From Agreia bicolorata (lineage in GTDB: Bacteria; Actinomycetota; Actinomycetes; Actinomycetales; Microbacteriaceae): DNA of 64,000 nt. A program made the position numbers and the translations under genes. Location: contig NZ_JYFC01000007.1 of assembly GCF_000938265.1 (NCBI RefSeq), forward strand, positions 161,085-225,084, given 5' to 3'. A model generated the notes under the pieces. The model made no database searches. It was given only the letters and a program-made list of their open reading frames with translations, and had not been told where the DNA came from. This document shows, in pieces, positions 1-9,184 of this stretch; position 1 is the stretch's first letter; the number at the start of each line of letters is the position of its first letter.

Positions 1-2
1 CC

Positions 3-2516
3 ATTCAAGAGAAGTGGCTGCCTCGTTGGGACGAGATGCAGCCTTTCAAGACCGACCTCGACGGCGACAATCGCCCGCGCAAGTACGTGCTCGACATGTT
101 CCCGTACCCCTCGGGTGACCTGCACATGGGCCACGCCGAGGCGTACGCGCTCGGAGACGTGATCGCCAGGTACTGGCGCCAGCAGGGCTTCAACGTTCTG
201 CACCCCATCGGCTGGGACTCCTTTGGGCTGCCCGCCGAGAACGCTGCGATCAAGCGCGGCCTCGATCCGCGCCAGTGGACCTACGACAACATCGAGCAGC
301 AGAAGCGCAGCATGCGCCGATACGCCGCGTCGTTCGACTGGGATCGCGTGCTGCACACCAGCGACCCCGAGTACTACAAGTGGAACCAGTGGCTGTTCCT
401 GCAGATGTACAAGAAGGGCCTCGCCTACCGCAAGGCCAGCTGGGTCAACTGGGATCCGGTAGACCAGACTGTGCTCGCCAACGAGCAGGTTCTGCCCGAC
501 GGCACCTCGGAGCGCAGCGGCGCGGTCGTCGTCAAGAAGAAGCTCACCCAGTGGTACTTCAAGATCACCGACTATGCCGACCGCCTGCTCGACGACCTGA
601 ACCAGCTCGAGGGCAGTTGGCCCTCGAAGGTGCTCAGCATGCAGCGCAACTGGATCGGCCGCTCGATCGGTGCCGACGTCGACTTCGCCGTCGAGGGCCG
701 CGACGAGCCCGTCACCGTGTTCACCACACGCCCCGACACGCTCTTCGGCGCGACCTTTATGGTCGTCGCCCCAGACTCCGACCTCGGCATCGAGCTGGCG
801 GCCGGGTCAACGCCCGAGGTGCAGGCCGCCTTCAAGCAGTACCTGACCGACGTGCAGAAGAGCACCGAGACCGAGCGCCAGGCCACCGACCGCCCGAAGA
901 CGGGTGTGTTCCTCGAGCGCTACGCGATCAACCCGGTCAACGGAGAGCGCATGCCCATCTGGGCCGCCGACTACGTGCTGGCCGACTACGGAACCGGCGC
1001 CGTCATGGCCGTTCCCGCGCACGACCAGCGCGACCTCGACTTCGCCCGCGCCTTCGACCTGCCGATCCGCATGGTCGTCGACGTGACCGCTCCGGCGACC
1101 GGTGCCATCCCGATCATCACCGACGAGATGTTGGATGACCCGAACTTCGGCAGCTATGACCCCGCTGTCACGGGCATCGCGCTCGCGGGTGACGGGCGTC
1201 TCATGAACTCAGGCCCGCTGAACGGTCTGTCGAAGGTCAACGCCATCAAGAAGGCCATCGAGATTCTGCAGCAGCAGGGCGCCGGTCGTCCGGCCAAGAA
1301 CTACCGGCTGCGCGACTGGCTGATCTCGCGCCAACGCTACTGGGGCACGCCCATCCCGATCATTCACGGCGAGAACGGCGAGGAGATTCCCGTTCCCGAA
1401 GACCAGCTGCCCGTGCTGCTGCCGCCGAGCGACGGTCTCGACCTGAAGCCGCGCGGCAGCTCGCCGCTCGGCGCCGCAGAGGACTGGGTCAACGTGACCA
1501 ACCCCATCGACGGAACGCCTGCGCTGCGCGACGCCGACACGATGGACACGTTCGTCGACAGCTCGTGGTACTTCCTGCGCTTCTTGAACCCGCACGACAG
1601 CGAGAAGGCGTTCGATCCGAAAGACGTCGACAAATGGGCGCCCGTGGACCAATACGTGGGCGGTGTCACGCATGCGATCCTGCACCTGCTCTACGCGCGC
1701 TTCATCACCAAGGTGCTGTTCGACCTGGGTCTTGTGTCGTTCACCGAGCCCTTCAGCGCGCTGCTGAACCAGGGCATGGTGCTTATGGACGGCTCGGCCA
1801 TGTCGAAGTCCAAGGGCAACATCGTGCAGCTGAGCGACCAGCTCGACGAACACGGTGTCGACGCGGTGCGCCTCACCATGGCCTTCGCCGGCCCGCCCGA
1901 AGACGACATCGACTGGGCAGACGTATCGCCTGCCGGATCCTCCAAGTTCCTCGCTCGCGCGTGGAGGCTGGCCGGAGACGTGACCAGCAAGCCCGAGGTC
2001 AACTGGCGTGATGGCGACATCGCCCTGCGTCGGGTCACCCACCGCTTCCTGGCCGAGGCCCCAGGCCTCATCGAAGCATTCAAGTTCAACGTCGTCGTCG
2101 CCCGCATCATGGAGCTCGTCAACGTGACCCGCAAGGCCGTCGACTCGGGCCCTGGCGGCGCCGACCCGGCGGTGCGCGAGGCTGTCGAGACGGTGGCCCT
2201 GGGGCTCAGCCTGTTCGCGCCCTACACGGCGGAGGACATGTGGGAGCGCCTCGGCTACCCCGCATCCATCTCGGCATACGGCTGGCGCGGAGCCGATCCG
2301 GCCCTGCTCACCGAGGAATCTGTGACCGCCGTCGTGCAGGTCGATGGCAAGGTGCGCGACCGTCTCGAGGTGCCGCCCACGATCGCCGGCAGCGACCTCG
2401 AGGCGATGGCTCGGGCATCCGCCGCCGTTCAGCGTGCCATCGGCGATCGCGAGATCGTCAACGTGGTCGTGCGAGAGCCGCGCGTCGTGAGCATCGCGAC
2501 GAAGCCGCTGGCGTAG
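3..2516 (+). CDS. leuS: Leucyl-tRNA synthetase, 5' end outside window
   Basis: Class I aminoacyl-tRNA synthetase that charges tRNA-Leu in the cytoplasm. The reading frame is open from base 3 and the residues before the first in-window ATG at 36 ([11 protein letters not shown]) are typical LeuRS sequence, so the true start lies upstream and the gene is 5'-partial. The HIGH-type motif reads HMGH (123-134), the KMSKS motif reads MSKSK within AMSKSKGN (1797-1820), and the catalytic-core signature SSWYFLRF lies near 1560. An editing (CP1) domain with TTRPDTLFG is present around 720. The C-terminal anticodon-binding region ends at a TAG stop. Nothing is broken. Confidence 0.97.
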   Translation: MQEKWLPRWDEMQPFKTDLDGDNRPRKYVLDMFPYPSGDLHMGHAEAYALGDVIARYWRQQGFNVLHPIGWDSFGLPAENAAIKRGLDPRQWTYDNIEQQKRSMRRYAASFDWDRVLHTSDPEYYKWNQWLFLQMYKKGLAYRKASWVNWDPVDQTVLANEQVLPDGTSERSGAVVVKKKLTQWYFKITDYADRLLDDLNQLEGSWPSKVLSMQRNWIGRSIGADVDFAVEGRDEPVTVFTTRPDTLFGATFMVVAPDSDLGIELAAGSTPEVQAAFKQYLTDVQKSTETERQATDRPKTGVFLERYAINPVNGERMPIWAADYVLADYGTGAVMAVPAHDQRDLDFARAFDLPIRMVVDVTAPATGAIPIITDEMLDDPNFGSYDPAVTGIALAGDGRLMNSGPLNGLSKVNAIKKAIEILQQQGAGRPAKNYRLRDWLISRQRYWGTPIPIIHGENGEEIPVPEDQLPVLLPPSDGLDLKPRGSSPLGAAEDWVNVTNPIDGTPALRDADTMDTFVDSSWYFLRFLNPHDSEKAFDPKDVDKWAPVDQYVGGVTHAILHLLYARFITKVLFDLGLVSFTEPFSALLNQGMVLMDGSAMSKSKGNIVQLSDQLDEHGVDAVRLTMAFAGPPEDDIDWADVSPAGSSKFLARAWRLAGDVTSKPEVNWRDGDIALRRVTHRFLAEAPGLIEAFKFNVVVARIMELVNVTRKAVDSGPGGADPAVREAVETVALGLSLFAPYTAEDMWERLGYPASISAYGWRGADPALLTEESVTAVVQVDGKVRDRLEVPPTIAGSDLEAMARASAAVQRAIGDREIVNVVVREPRVVSIATKPLA

Positions 2517-2530
2517 CGCGGGTCCGCCGA

Positions 2531-2731
2531 ATGAACGCCTTTCGCAACACCGCTCTTGTGCTGCTGACGGGGTTCGGCGTGTATTTCGCCGTGCTCGTTC
2601 CCGCGCTCACGCTGAGCTGGATCATGATTCCGGTCGGAGTCATCCTGCTGGTCGCTGCGGTGGTGCTGGCCATCGACACCCGTCGTGATCGGCGCCGTTC
2701 GTCTCAGACACAGGCCGACAAGAAGCCGTAA
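2531..2731 (+). CDS. Small membrane protein, function unknown
   Basis: A 66-residue open frame starts at an ATG 14 bases after leuS and ends before comEA. It encodes two closely spaced hydrophobic segments (about residues 6-28 and 30-49) followed by an Arg/Lys-rich, Gln-containing tail, so it should be a two-pass membrane protein with charged cytoplasmic ends. I recognise no family. Its position suggests co-transcription with leuS. No strong ribosome binding site is visible before the ATG, which lowers confidence in the exact start. Confidence 0.6.
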   Translation: MNAFRNTALVLLTGFGVYFAVLVPALTLSWIMIPVGVILLVAAVVLAIDTRRDRRRSSQTQADKKP

Positions 2732-2818
2732 CAGCCTCACCACTCCTCACCAGTCGCCCTGGCGTGCGTGCTGTTCACAGTGCGGCGCCGGGGCGATTGT
2801 CGTCACCGGTCGCGCGCT

Positions 2819-2824
2819 TACCGT
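2819..2824 (+). promoter_or_regulatory. -10 element TACCGT, leaderless comEA
   Basis: TACCGT ends six bases before the comEA ATG, which puts the expected transcription start on or next to the start codon. A possible -35, TTGTCG, lies at 2797-2802 with a 16-base spacer. Read by eye. Confidence 0.55.
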
Positions 2825-2830
2825 GATGAC

Positions 2831-3487
2831 ATGGATGCCGAATCGCCGCCACCGGCGCGGGCTCGGCTCGGCATCGGGGTCGGCGCGGGCATCGTGATTG
2901 TGCTCGCCGTGCTCGTGGTCGCGGTGCTGGTCTCGGCCCTTGCGCCGCGCGGCAGCAGCGAGGTCCTCGTGACGAATCCGGGCGCGGGGCAGAGCAGCTC
3001 CCCGCTCGATGGTGTGGGGGAGTCTGGCGGCGGAGCCGATTCGGCCGAGGCGCCTGCGATCTATGTGCACGTGCTCGGGTCGGTTGCGCGACCGGGGCTG
3101 TACGAGCTGCGTGAGGGAGCCCGCGTCGTCGATGCCATCGCCGCCGCGGGCGGATACACCGACGTGGCCGACCCGGCGCAGCTCAACCTGGCGCGCGTCG
3201 TCACCGACGGGGAGCAGGTGTACGCGCCGGCGGTCGGCGAGCTCCCTCCAATGTCTGCGAGCGGAGGAGCGGCGGCTCCGGGCGAGTCGGCATCCGGCGC
3301 CGTCAATCTGAACACCGCAGACTCCGCGACCCTCGAGACTCTGCCGCGCATAGGCCCGGAGACCGCGAAGAAGATCATCGCCTACCGAGACGAGCACGGC
3401 CCGTTTACATCGATCGACCAACTGCTCGAGGTTCCTGGCATCGGGCAGAAAACGCTCGACGGACTCCGTGACGCGGCATCCGTGTGA
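2831..3487 (+). CDS. comEA: ComEA-like DNA-binding competence protein
   Basis: Membrane-anchored, periplasm-facing DNA receptor of the competence system; it binds incoming double-stranded DNA and passes it to the ComEC channel. The 218-residue product has one N-terminal membrane segment (about residues 14-38), a low-complexity linker, an SLBB domain (IYVHVLGSVARPGLYEL onward) and a C-terminal helix-hairpin-helix domain beginning VNLNTADSATLETLPRIG and containing VPGIGQKT. I chose the ATG at 2831 because it sits just before the membrane segment and a TACCGT -10 ends six bases upstream; an in-frame ATG at 2768 would add 21 atypical residues. Its stop overlaps the comEC start. Confidence 0.9.
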   Translation: MDAESPPPARARLGIGVGAGIVIVLAVLVVAVLVSALAPRGSSEVLVTNPGAGQSSSPLDGVGESGGGADSAEAPAIYVHVLGSVARPGLYELREGARVVDAIAAAGGYTDVADPAQLNLARVVTDGEQVYAPAVGELPPMSASGGAAAPGESASGAVNLNTADSATLETLPRIGPETAKKIIAYRDEHGPFTSIDQLLEVPGIGQKTLDGLRDAASV

Positions 3488-6093
3488 CCGAGTCGCGGCG
3501 GAAAGCACGGCATCCGGCCTTCACGCGGTGGGCCGATCATCGACTGACCGTCCCCGCTGTTTTCGCCTGGGGCGCGGCATTCGTTCTGGTCGCGCAGCCC
3601 GGTGTTGCTGCATCGGTTCTGCTCGTCATGGTCGGGTGCCTTTCGGTCTCGCTGGCGTTGTGGCGAGCGTTGGCGTCGGCCGAAGCGGGATCTCGGCGGG
3701 GGAGGGTTCTTCGGCGCGTGCGTGGTGGCCTTCCGACGCTTGCCGTCTGCGCGGGCATCGGCGCGTGCATCGCGACCGCGGTGCTCGTCCTTCAGCCACT
3801 GCGAGAGCCGCCGCTGCTTGTCGACTCGGCGCAGCAAACGCTGTCGGCCGAACTCGAGGTCTTGGGAACGCCGTCGGAGACGGCGCACTCGGGCTTTGGC
3901 GGCGAATCGGTGTCGGGGGTGCGATTCGAGGCGACACTGCAGCGCGTTCAGGATTCCGCTGGCAGCAGTGATCTCACCTCGACGAGGGTGCTGCTCTTCG
4001 TCGACAACCTCGCCACGGTCGACGCTCCTGTCGTCGGATCGACGATCCGAGTCGATGCACGATTCCGCCCCACCGACGACGGATCCCAGACCGCCTGGCT
4101 CGCGTTCGCAGAGGGGCGCCCACAGACGATCCAGCCTCCCGGGTGGCAGCTTGCCTGGGCGGCCGATCTGCGCGCCCGGTTCGCCGACGCCGCCCGAGGC
4201 CTTCCCGGTGACGGCGCCGAGCTGGTGCCGGGGCTCGCTCTGGGCGACGACTCCCTCGTCGACGCGTCGCTCGACGAGGCGATGAAAGACAGCGGCCTCA
4301 GCCACCTCACAGCCGTATCCGGTGCCAACTGCGCCATCGTCATCGCGGGCGCGTTTCTGCTCGCGGGCTTCGCCGGTCTTCGTCGCGGCGCACGACTCGG
4401 CGCCGCGGGCGCCGTGCTGGTGCTCTTCGTCATCCTCGTCACGCCGCAGCCGAGCGTCATTCGAGCGGCGGCCATGGCCGCGATCGTTCTTGTGTCGATC
4501 GGGGCGTCCCGCTCTGCTCGAGGCATGCCCGTGCTCTGCCTGGCGGTCGTCAGTCTCATCGTAACCGATCCGTGGCTCTCGCACAGCTTCGGCTTCGCCC
4601 TGTCGTCTCTCGCGACGGCCGGGCTCCTGCTGTTCACCCGGCCCCTCACATCCGCGTTGTCTCGGTGGATGCCGACCTGGCTAGCAGCCGTCATCGCTGT
4701 GCCGCTCGCCGCCCAGCTCGCCTGCCAGCCTGTGCTGGTACTCCTCACGCCCACGATCGCCCCGTACAGCATCCCGGCGAATCTGCTCGCTGCGCCCGCC
4801 GCCCCGATCGCCACGGTGGTCGGCTTGCTCGCGTGCCTGGTGGGTGCCCTCATTCCGCCGCTGGCCGTGCAGACCGTGTGGCTGTGCTGGTTGCCGGCGG
4901 CGTGGATCGGCGCCGTCGCACGCTTCTTCGCCGGAGCCCCGGGTGCTCGCTTGCCCTGGGTGCCCGGCCTCGTCGGCGCACTGCTCGTACTGGTGTTGAC
5001 CGCGTTGGCGCTCTGGGTCGTGCTTGCCTCCGGCACTCCTCGCCTTCGTCGTATCACGGCGGTGTTTCTGGTTGCCGCGGTCGTCGGCGTCTACGGCGGG
5101 GTGCTGGTCGGTGGAACCATCGCGCTGCGTCTGTCAGTGCCGCAGAACTGGCGTATCGCGGCGTGCGACGTCGGGCAGGGCGACGCCGTGCTTGTGAGGA
5201 GCGGAGATGCGATCGCCCTCATCGATACAGGGCCAGAGCCGGATGCGTTGCGCGCCTGTCTCGATCGAATGCAGATCGGTCGCATTGACCTTCTCGTGCT
5301 CACGCACTTCGACCTCGACCACATCGGCGGCATCGGCACTGCCCTTGGCCGAGCAGACGCAGTGCTGGTCGGTCCGACCGACGGCGGGGCAGACGAGCGT
5401 GTTGTGCGCCGCGTCGTCGAGTCCGGAGCCACCGTGCGACAGGCGGCACGAGGCGACAGGGGAGAACTCGGAGCCCTTCGTTGGGATGTGCTCTGGCCTG
5501 TGGTCGACACCACGCTTCGGGGCAACGGCGCGAGCGTCACCCTCAGGTTCTCGGGTGATATCGACGCTCTCTTCCTCGGAGACCTCGGCGAGAGTGACCA
5601 GGCTCAGCTGATGGCGGAAGGCAGGATCGGCCCGGTCGACGTGGTGAAGGTGGCGCATCACGGATCCGGTGACCAGAGCGCCGAACTCTACAATCGCATC
5701 CACGCCCCGGCCGGCATCATCTCCGTGGGCGCCGACAACGACTACGGGCATCCCAACGACCGCATCCTCGAGATCCTTGCTGATGCTTCCACTCGCGTCT
5801 TCCGTACCGATCAGCTCGGTCTGATCGTGGTGTCGATTGAGGGCGACGACACCGTGGTGTGGAGCGAGAGGAAGGCGGCGGCCGGCGCCGCGTCCGCCGT
5901 GTCGGCGCCGCCGAGTAGGCTCGATAAAAGAACCGACAGAGTGAGGACACGTGGCTACTGCACGCGGCGCAAAACAAACGGCGAAGGCCTCGATCCCGCA
6001 ACTCTCGTGGGAGCAGGTTCGCCCTGCGCCCGTTGTGCTGGTATCGGGCACGGAGTCGTTTCTCGCCGAGCGCAGCATCCGGCAGCTCCGTGA
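3484..6093 (+). CDS. comEC: ComEC/Rec2 DNA-uptake channel protein
   Basis: Polytopic membrane protein that translocates single-stranded DNA in natural transformation. It starts at a GTG overlapping the comEA stop (GTGTGA), so the two are translationally coupled. The N-terminal part is hydrophobic with a soluble insert, the middle carries the ComEC competence domain (SHLTAVSGANCAIV, many membrane helices), and the C-terminal part is a metallo-beta-lactamase-like domain with DVGQGDAVLV (about residue 561), HFDLDHIGG (about 609) and KVAHHGSG. The 869-residue frame runs about 70 residues past the recognisable domain. Its last 143 bases overlap holA, which starts at 5951, and the tail looks unconstrained. 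Confidence 0.9.
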   Translation: MTESRRKARHPAFTRWADHRLTVPAVFAWGAAFVLVAQPGVAASVLLVMVGCLSVSLALWRALASAEAGSRRGRVLRRVRGGLPTLAVCAGIGACIATAVLVLQPLREPPLLVDSAQQTLSAELEVLGTPSETAHSGFGGESVSGVRFEATLQRVQDSAGSSDLTSTRVLLFVDNLATVDAPVVGSTIRVDARFRPTDDGSQTAWLAFAEGRPQTIQPPGWQLAWAADLRARFADAARGLPGDGAELVPGLALGDDSLVDASLDEAMKDSGLSHLTAVSGANCAIVIAGAFLLAGFAGLRRGARLGAAGAVLVLFVILVTPQPSVIRAAAMAAIVLVSIGASRSARGMPVLCLAVVSLIVTDPWLSHSFGFALSSLATAGLLLFTRPLTSALSRWMPTWLAAVIAVPLAAQLACQPVLVLLTPTIAPYSIPANLLAAPAAPIATVVGLLACLVGALIPPLAVQTVWLCWLPAAWIGAVARFFAGAPGARLPWVPGLVGALLVLVLTALALWVVLASGTPRLRRITAVFLVAAVVGVYGGVLVGGTIALRLSVPQNWRIAACDVGQGDAVLVRSGDAIALIDTGPEPDALRACLDRMQIGRIDLLVLTHFDLDHIGGIGTALGRADAVLVGPTDGGADERVVRRVVESGATVRQAARGDRGELGALRWDVLWPVVDTTLRGNGASVTLRFSGDIDALFLGDLGESDQAQLMAEGRIGPVDVVKVAHHGSGDQSAELYNRIHAPAGIISVGADNDYGHPNDRILEILADASTRVFRTDQLGLIVVSIEGDDTVVWSERKAAAGAASAVSAPPSRLDKRTDRVRTRGYCTRRKTNGEGLDPATLVGAGSPCARCAGIGHGVVSRRAQHPAAP
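5916..5921 (+). promoter_or_regulatory. -10 element TAGGCT inside comEC, for holA
   Basis: TAGGCT lies 29 bases before the holA GTG, within the comEC reading frame. It fits the actinobacterial TANNNT -10 pattern. No convincing -35 is seen. It would let holA be transcribed separately from comEA-comEC. Confidence 0.4.
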
Positions 6094-6979
6094 TCTGTTG
6101 AAGCTCGAAGACCCGAGCCTTGAGGTCTCCGATATCGATGCGTCGTCGTACGCGCCGGGTGAGCTGCTCACCATGGCGAGTCCATCGCTGTTCGCCGAGC
6201 CACGCATGATCCGGGTGTCTTCGGTCGAGAAGTGCACAGACGATTTTCTGCTCGAGACGATCTCCTACCTCGAGAACCCGGCAGACGACACGTACCTCGT
6301 GCTTCGGCACGGCGGCGGGGTCCGCGGCAAGAAACTGCTCGACGCCATTCGCTCCGGTTCGGGCGGGGGCATCGAGATCGTCTGCGCCGAGCTCAAGAAA
6401 GACGCAGAGCGCTACGAGTTCGCCTCCGCCGAGTTCCGCGCGGCCGGGCGTCGCGTCTCATCGGGTGCGCTTCGCGCGCTGGTCGCCGCGTTCTCCGACG
6501 ACCTCGCCGAGCTCTCCAGCGCCTGCCAGCAGCTCGTCGCCGACGCATCGGCTGAGATCACGGAGGCCACGGTCGACCGCTACTACGGAGGCCGGGTCGA
6601 GGCCAGCGCATTCGCCGTCGCCGATATGGCTATCGCCGGCAGACACGGCGAGGCGCTCGCTCTTGCACGGCACGCGCTCGCCTCGGGCGCCGACCCGGTG
6701 CCGATGGTCGCCGCGTTCGCTATGAAGCTCCGCACGATGGCAAAGGTGCTCGGCACCCGCGGCGGATCAGGCCAGCTCGCAGGCCAGCTGGGCCTCGCGC
6801 CCTGGCAGATCGATCGGGCCCGTCGCGACCTGGCCGGCTGGTCGGGCGCGGGTCTCGGCCGAAGCATCCAGATGCTCGCCGAAACCGACGAGAACATCAA
6901 AGGCGGCAGCCGCGACGCCGTCTACTCGCTCGAGCGCATGATCGGCGTCATCGCCGAACGAGGCGAGCTGCCCCGCTGA
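5951..6979 (+). CDS. holA: DNA polymerase III, delta subunit
   Basis: Delta subunit of the clamp loader, which opens the beta sliding clamp. The 342-residue length fits the family. The N-terminal block VVLVSGTESFLAERSIRQL corresponds to the family's conserved opening, followed by the AAA+-like fold, the FALASGADPVPMVAAFAMKLR-type region and a C-terminal helical collar. The start is a GTG at 5951 with a purine-rich GAGTGAGGA upstream. It begins 143 bases inside comEC in another frame and ends just before a strong terminator hairpin. Confidence 0.92.
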   Translation: MATARGAKQTAKASIPQLSWEQVRPAPVVLVSGTESFLAERSIRQLRDLLKLEDPSLEVSDIDASSYAPGELLTMASPSLFAEPRMIRVSSVEKCTDDFLLETISYLENPADDTYLVLRHGGGVRGKKLLDAIRSGSGGGIEIVCAELKKDAERYEFASAEFRAAGRRVSSGALRALVAAFSDDLAELSSACQQLVADASAEITEATVDRYYGGRVEASAFAVADMAIAGRHGEALALARHALASGADPVPMVAAFAMKLRTMAKVLGTRGGSGQLAGQLGLAPWQIDRARRDLAGWSGAGLGRSIQMLAETDENIKGGSRDAVYSLERMIGVIAERGELPR

Positions 6980-6987
6980 GCCGCAGG

Positions 6988-7025
6988 CACGAAAAAAGCC
7001 CCGCGGTCGCGGGGCTTCTTTCGTG
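6988..7025. terminator. Bidirectional terminator between holA and rpsT
   Basis: CACGAAAAAAGCCCC (6988-7002) pairs with GGGGCTTCTTTCGTG (7011-7025), a 15-bp stem with one mismatch around an eight-base GC-rich loop. A-rich and T-rich stretches in the arms let it act for holA on the plus strand and for rpsT on the minus strand. Confidence 0.85.
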
Positions 7026-7036
7026 CGCCTGTCTCG

Positions 7037-7297
7037 TTAGAGAGCGGCGACGGTCTTCGCGATGGCCGACTTGCGGTTCGCGGCCTGGTTCTTGTGGATG
7101 ACGCCCTTCGAGGCGGCCTTGTCGAGCTTCTTGCCGGCGACCGTGAGAGCGGCGGCGGCCTTGGCCTTGTCGCCCGACAGGACGGCGGCCTTGGTGGCGC
7201 GGATAGCGGTCTTCAGCTCGCTCTTGACGGCCTTGTTGCGCTCCTGGGCCTTCTTGTTGGTGCCGATGCGCTTGATCTGCGACTTGATGTTTGCCAC
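7037..7297 (-). CDS. rpsT: 30S ribosomal protein S20
   Basis: Small-subunit protein that binds 16S rRNA early in assembly. The 86-residue product begins [20 protein letters not shown] and contains [14 protein letters not shown], both characteristic of S20. The frame is open further upstream, but the conserved N-terminus fixes the start at the GTG whose first base is 7297, preceded by an AAGAGG ribosome binding site. It stands alone on the minus strand, facing holA, with its own promoter and a shared terminator. Confidence 0.96.
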   Translation of the reverse strand: MANIKSQIKRIGTNKKAQERNKAVKSELKTAIRATKAAVLSGDKAKAAAALTVAGKKLDKAASKGVIHKNQAANRKSAIAKTVAAL

Positions 7298-7365
7298 GAA
7301 ATTACCTCTTGTATGTGTTCGGATGAATGCAATGCGACCGACCGGCGACCGCGAGTTCGCTCCGC

Positions 7366-7394
7366 ATAGTAAGACGGAAGCGTAAGCCAACAGG
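7366..7394 (-). promoter_or_regulatory. Putative rpsT promoter
   Basis: On the minus strand TACTAT (7366-7371) matches a TANNNT -10 about 70 bases before the rpsT start. The -35 region (around 7388-7394, CTGTTG on the minus strand, spacer about 16) is weak. Confidence 0.45.
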
Positions 7395-7509
7395 CAACGT
7401 TACCAGACGGTCGCCGTCTCGACAATATCGAGGCGACCCAGGGGCTCGCTGCCAGCGCGGACTGCGGCGTTTCACCGTACCCCGACCGAGGCGTAGCGTT
7501 AATGCTCTC

Positions 7510-9168
7510 ATGCCACAGCTCGCATCCCACATCGATTCCGTTCCCCCGTCGGGAATCCGCCGCATCTTCGAGATGGCGCTGGCGCTCGACGACGTCGTGA
7601 TGCTCGCGGTGGGGGAGCCCGACGTCGGGGTCGAGCCCGAGATTCTCCGAGCTGGTTCGGATGCCTGGCTCGCCGACGAGACCGACTACGGGCCGAACGG
7701 TGGCCTTCCCGCTCTCCGCGAGGCCTTGGTTCGCAAGCTGGCGCGCGACAACGGCGTCATCGTCGACACGGAGCAGGTCTGGGTGACCTGCGGCGGCATG
7801 CAGGCTCTCTACCTCGCGATGAGCCTCACTCTCGGTCCCGGAGACGAGGTTCTCATCCCGGATCCGGGCTACTCGACCTTCGCGATGAACGCGGCGATGA
7901 TCTCCGCGGTCTCCGTCCCGTATCCGCTGCGTCGCGACAACGCATTTCTGCCAGATCTCGACGAGTTGACGAGGCTGGTCACGCCCCGCACCCGCATGAT
8001 CGTCATCAACTCGCCGTCGAACCCGCTCGGTGCGATCTTTCCCGAGGAGACGCTGCGGGCCCTCGTGGAGTTCGCGCGGCAGAACGATCTCTGGATCCTC
8101 AGCGACGAGGTGTACGAGGCCTTCAGCTACGAGACACCGCACGTCTCGGTCGCGAGCCTCGACGCCGATGACCGCGTCTTCTCGGTGTTCTCACTGTCGA
8201 AGACCTACGCGCTCACGGGCGCGCGGGTCGGCTACCTGGTCACGCCTCCCGGGCTCGCGACGACGATGCGCACGGCGCAGGAGGCGATGATCAGCTGCGT
8301 CAACACACCCGCGCAGTTCGCCGCCCTCGCGGCGGTCGAGGGAGACCAGACGCATGTCGCGGCTGCCGGTGCGCACTACCGTCAGAATCTCGATGCGGCC
8401 ACGCGACTGCTGCAGCAGCGCGGCATCGAGTATCTCCAGCCGTCGGGCGCTTTCTATCTGTGGGTGAACGTCGGATACGCGACCGGCGGCGACGTGGCCG
8501 GGTGGGCCGAGCGGTTCCTGCTCGAGAAACGGGTCGCCGTGGCGCCGGGCAGCGCTTTCGGCCGTGGGGGAGAGGGCTGGATCCGCATCTGTGTCGCGGC
8601 CGGCCTCGACGACCTGCTCGAGGGCATCCGTCGCCTGCCCGACCCGGCCCGCCATCAGGTGGATGCGCAGACGCCGGCGCGTGGGGGCATTTCCGTGCGC
8701 CCCGCCCGCCCCGATGAACACGACGAGATCGCACACCAGCGCCTCGAGGCGTATCGACTCGACTTCACCATCGGCGACGACTACGCCGTGCAGATCCTCG
8801 ATGTGCCGCGCCACGCGGCCATCGGCGAGGTCTGGGTGGCCGTCGACGACGAGACCGGTCGCATCCTGGGTTCGGTCACGACGCCCCGACCGGGCGAATT
8901 GCTGACGCCCCTAGGTCGGCCGGGCGAATTCGACTTCCGCCTCCTCGCCGTCGACCCGGCGTCGCGTGGGCGTCGCGTGGGCAGCATCCTCACCGACTTC
9001 GTCATCGAGCTCGCCCGTGCGCGCGGAGCCGAGCGCGTCGTGATGAACAGCGGAACCGAGATGACGACGGCGCACGGACTCTACGAGCGGCGTGGGTTCT
9101 CGCGCATGCCTGATCGCGAGAACCCTCCCGGCATCGAGCCGTCGCGCGCCTACGGCCTCGACCTCTGA
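7510..9168 (+). CDS. Class I aminotransferase fused to GNAT acetyltransferase
   Basis: A two-domain enzyme of 552 residues. Residues 1 to about 385 are a fold-type I PLP-dependent aminotransferase. They include the N-terminal VMLAVGEPDVGVEP block, the NSPSNPLGAIF motif, SDEVYEAFSYE, the cofactor lysine K231 in SLSKTYALTGARVGY and a C-terminal RICVA segment. Residues 394-552 are a GNAT N-acetyltransferase with the acetyl-CoA loop DPASRGRRVGSILTDF and a terminal YERRGFSRM motif. The frame is continuous across the junction, with a short Gln/Ala linker. The ATG at 7510 precedes the first conserved residues; the frame is open to 7327 but that part is not family-like. A TAGCGT -10 lies at 7494-7499. 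The substrate is unknown. Confidence 0.88.
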   Translation: MPQLASHIDSVPPSGIRRIFEMALALDDVVMLAVGEPDVGVEPEILRAGSDAWLADETDYGPNGGLPALREALVRKLARDNGVIVDTEQVWVTCGGMQALYLAMSLTLGPGDEVLIPDPGYSTFAMNAAMISAVSVPYPLRRDNAFLPDLDELTRLVTPRTRMIVINSPSNPLGAIFPEETLRALVEFARQNDLWILSDEVYEAFSYETPHVSVASLDADDRVFSVFSLSKTYALTGARVGYLVTPPGLATTMRTAQEAMISCVNTPAQFAALAAVEGDQTHVAAAGAHYRQNLDAATRLLQQRGIEYLQPSGAFYLWVNVGYATGGDVAGWAERFLLEKRVAVAPGSAFGRGGEGWIRICVAAGLDDLLEGIRRLPDPARHQVDAQTPARGGISVRPARPDEHDEIAHQRLEAYRLDFTIGDDYAVQILDVPRHAAIGEVWVAVDDETGRILGSVTTPRPGELLTPLGRPGEFDFRLLAVDPASRGRRVGSILTDFVIELARARGAERVVMNSGTEMTTAHGLYERRGFSRMPDRENPPGIEPSRAYGLDL

Positions 9169-9184
9169 CGCTCGAGCTGCCTCG

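Noticed and set aside
3382..4584. Long open frame (400 codons) on the minus strand across comEA-comEC
   Set aside because: It is rich in Arg/His/Asp repeats typical of antisense reading of high-G+C genes, has no family motifs, and lies opposite two well-supported genes.
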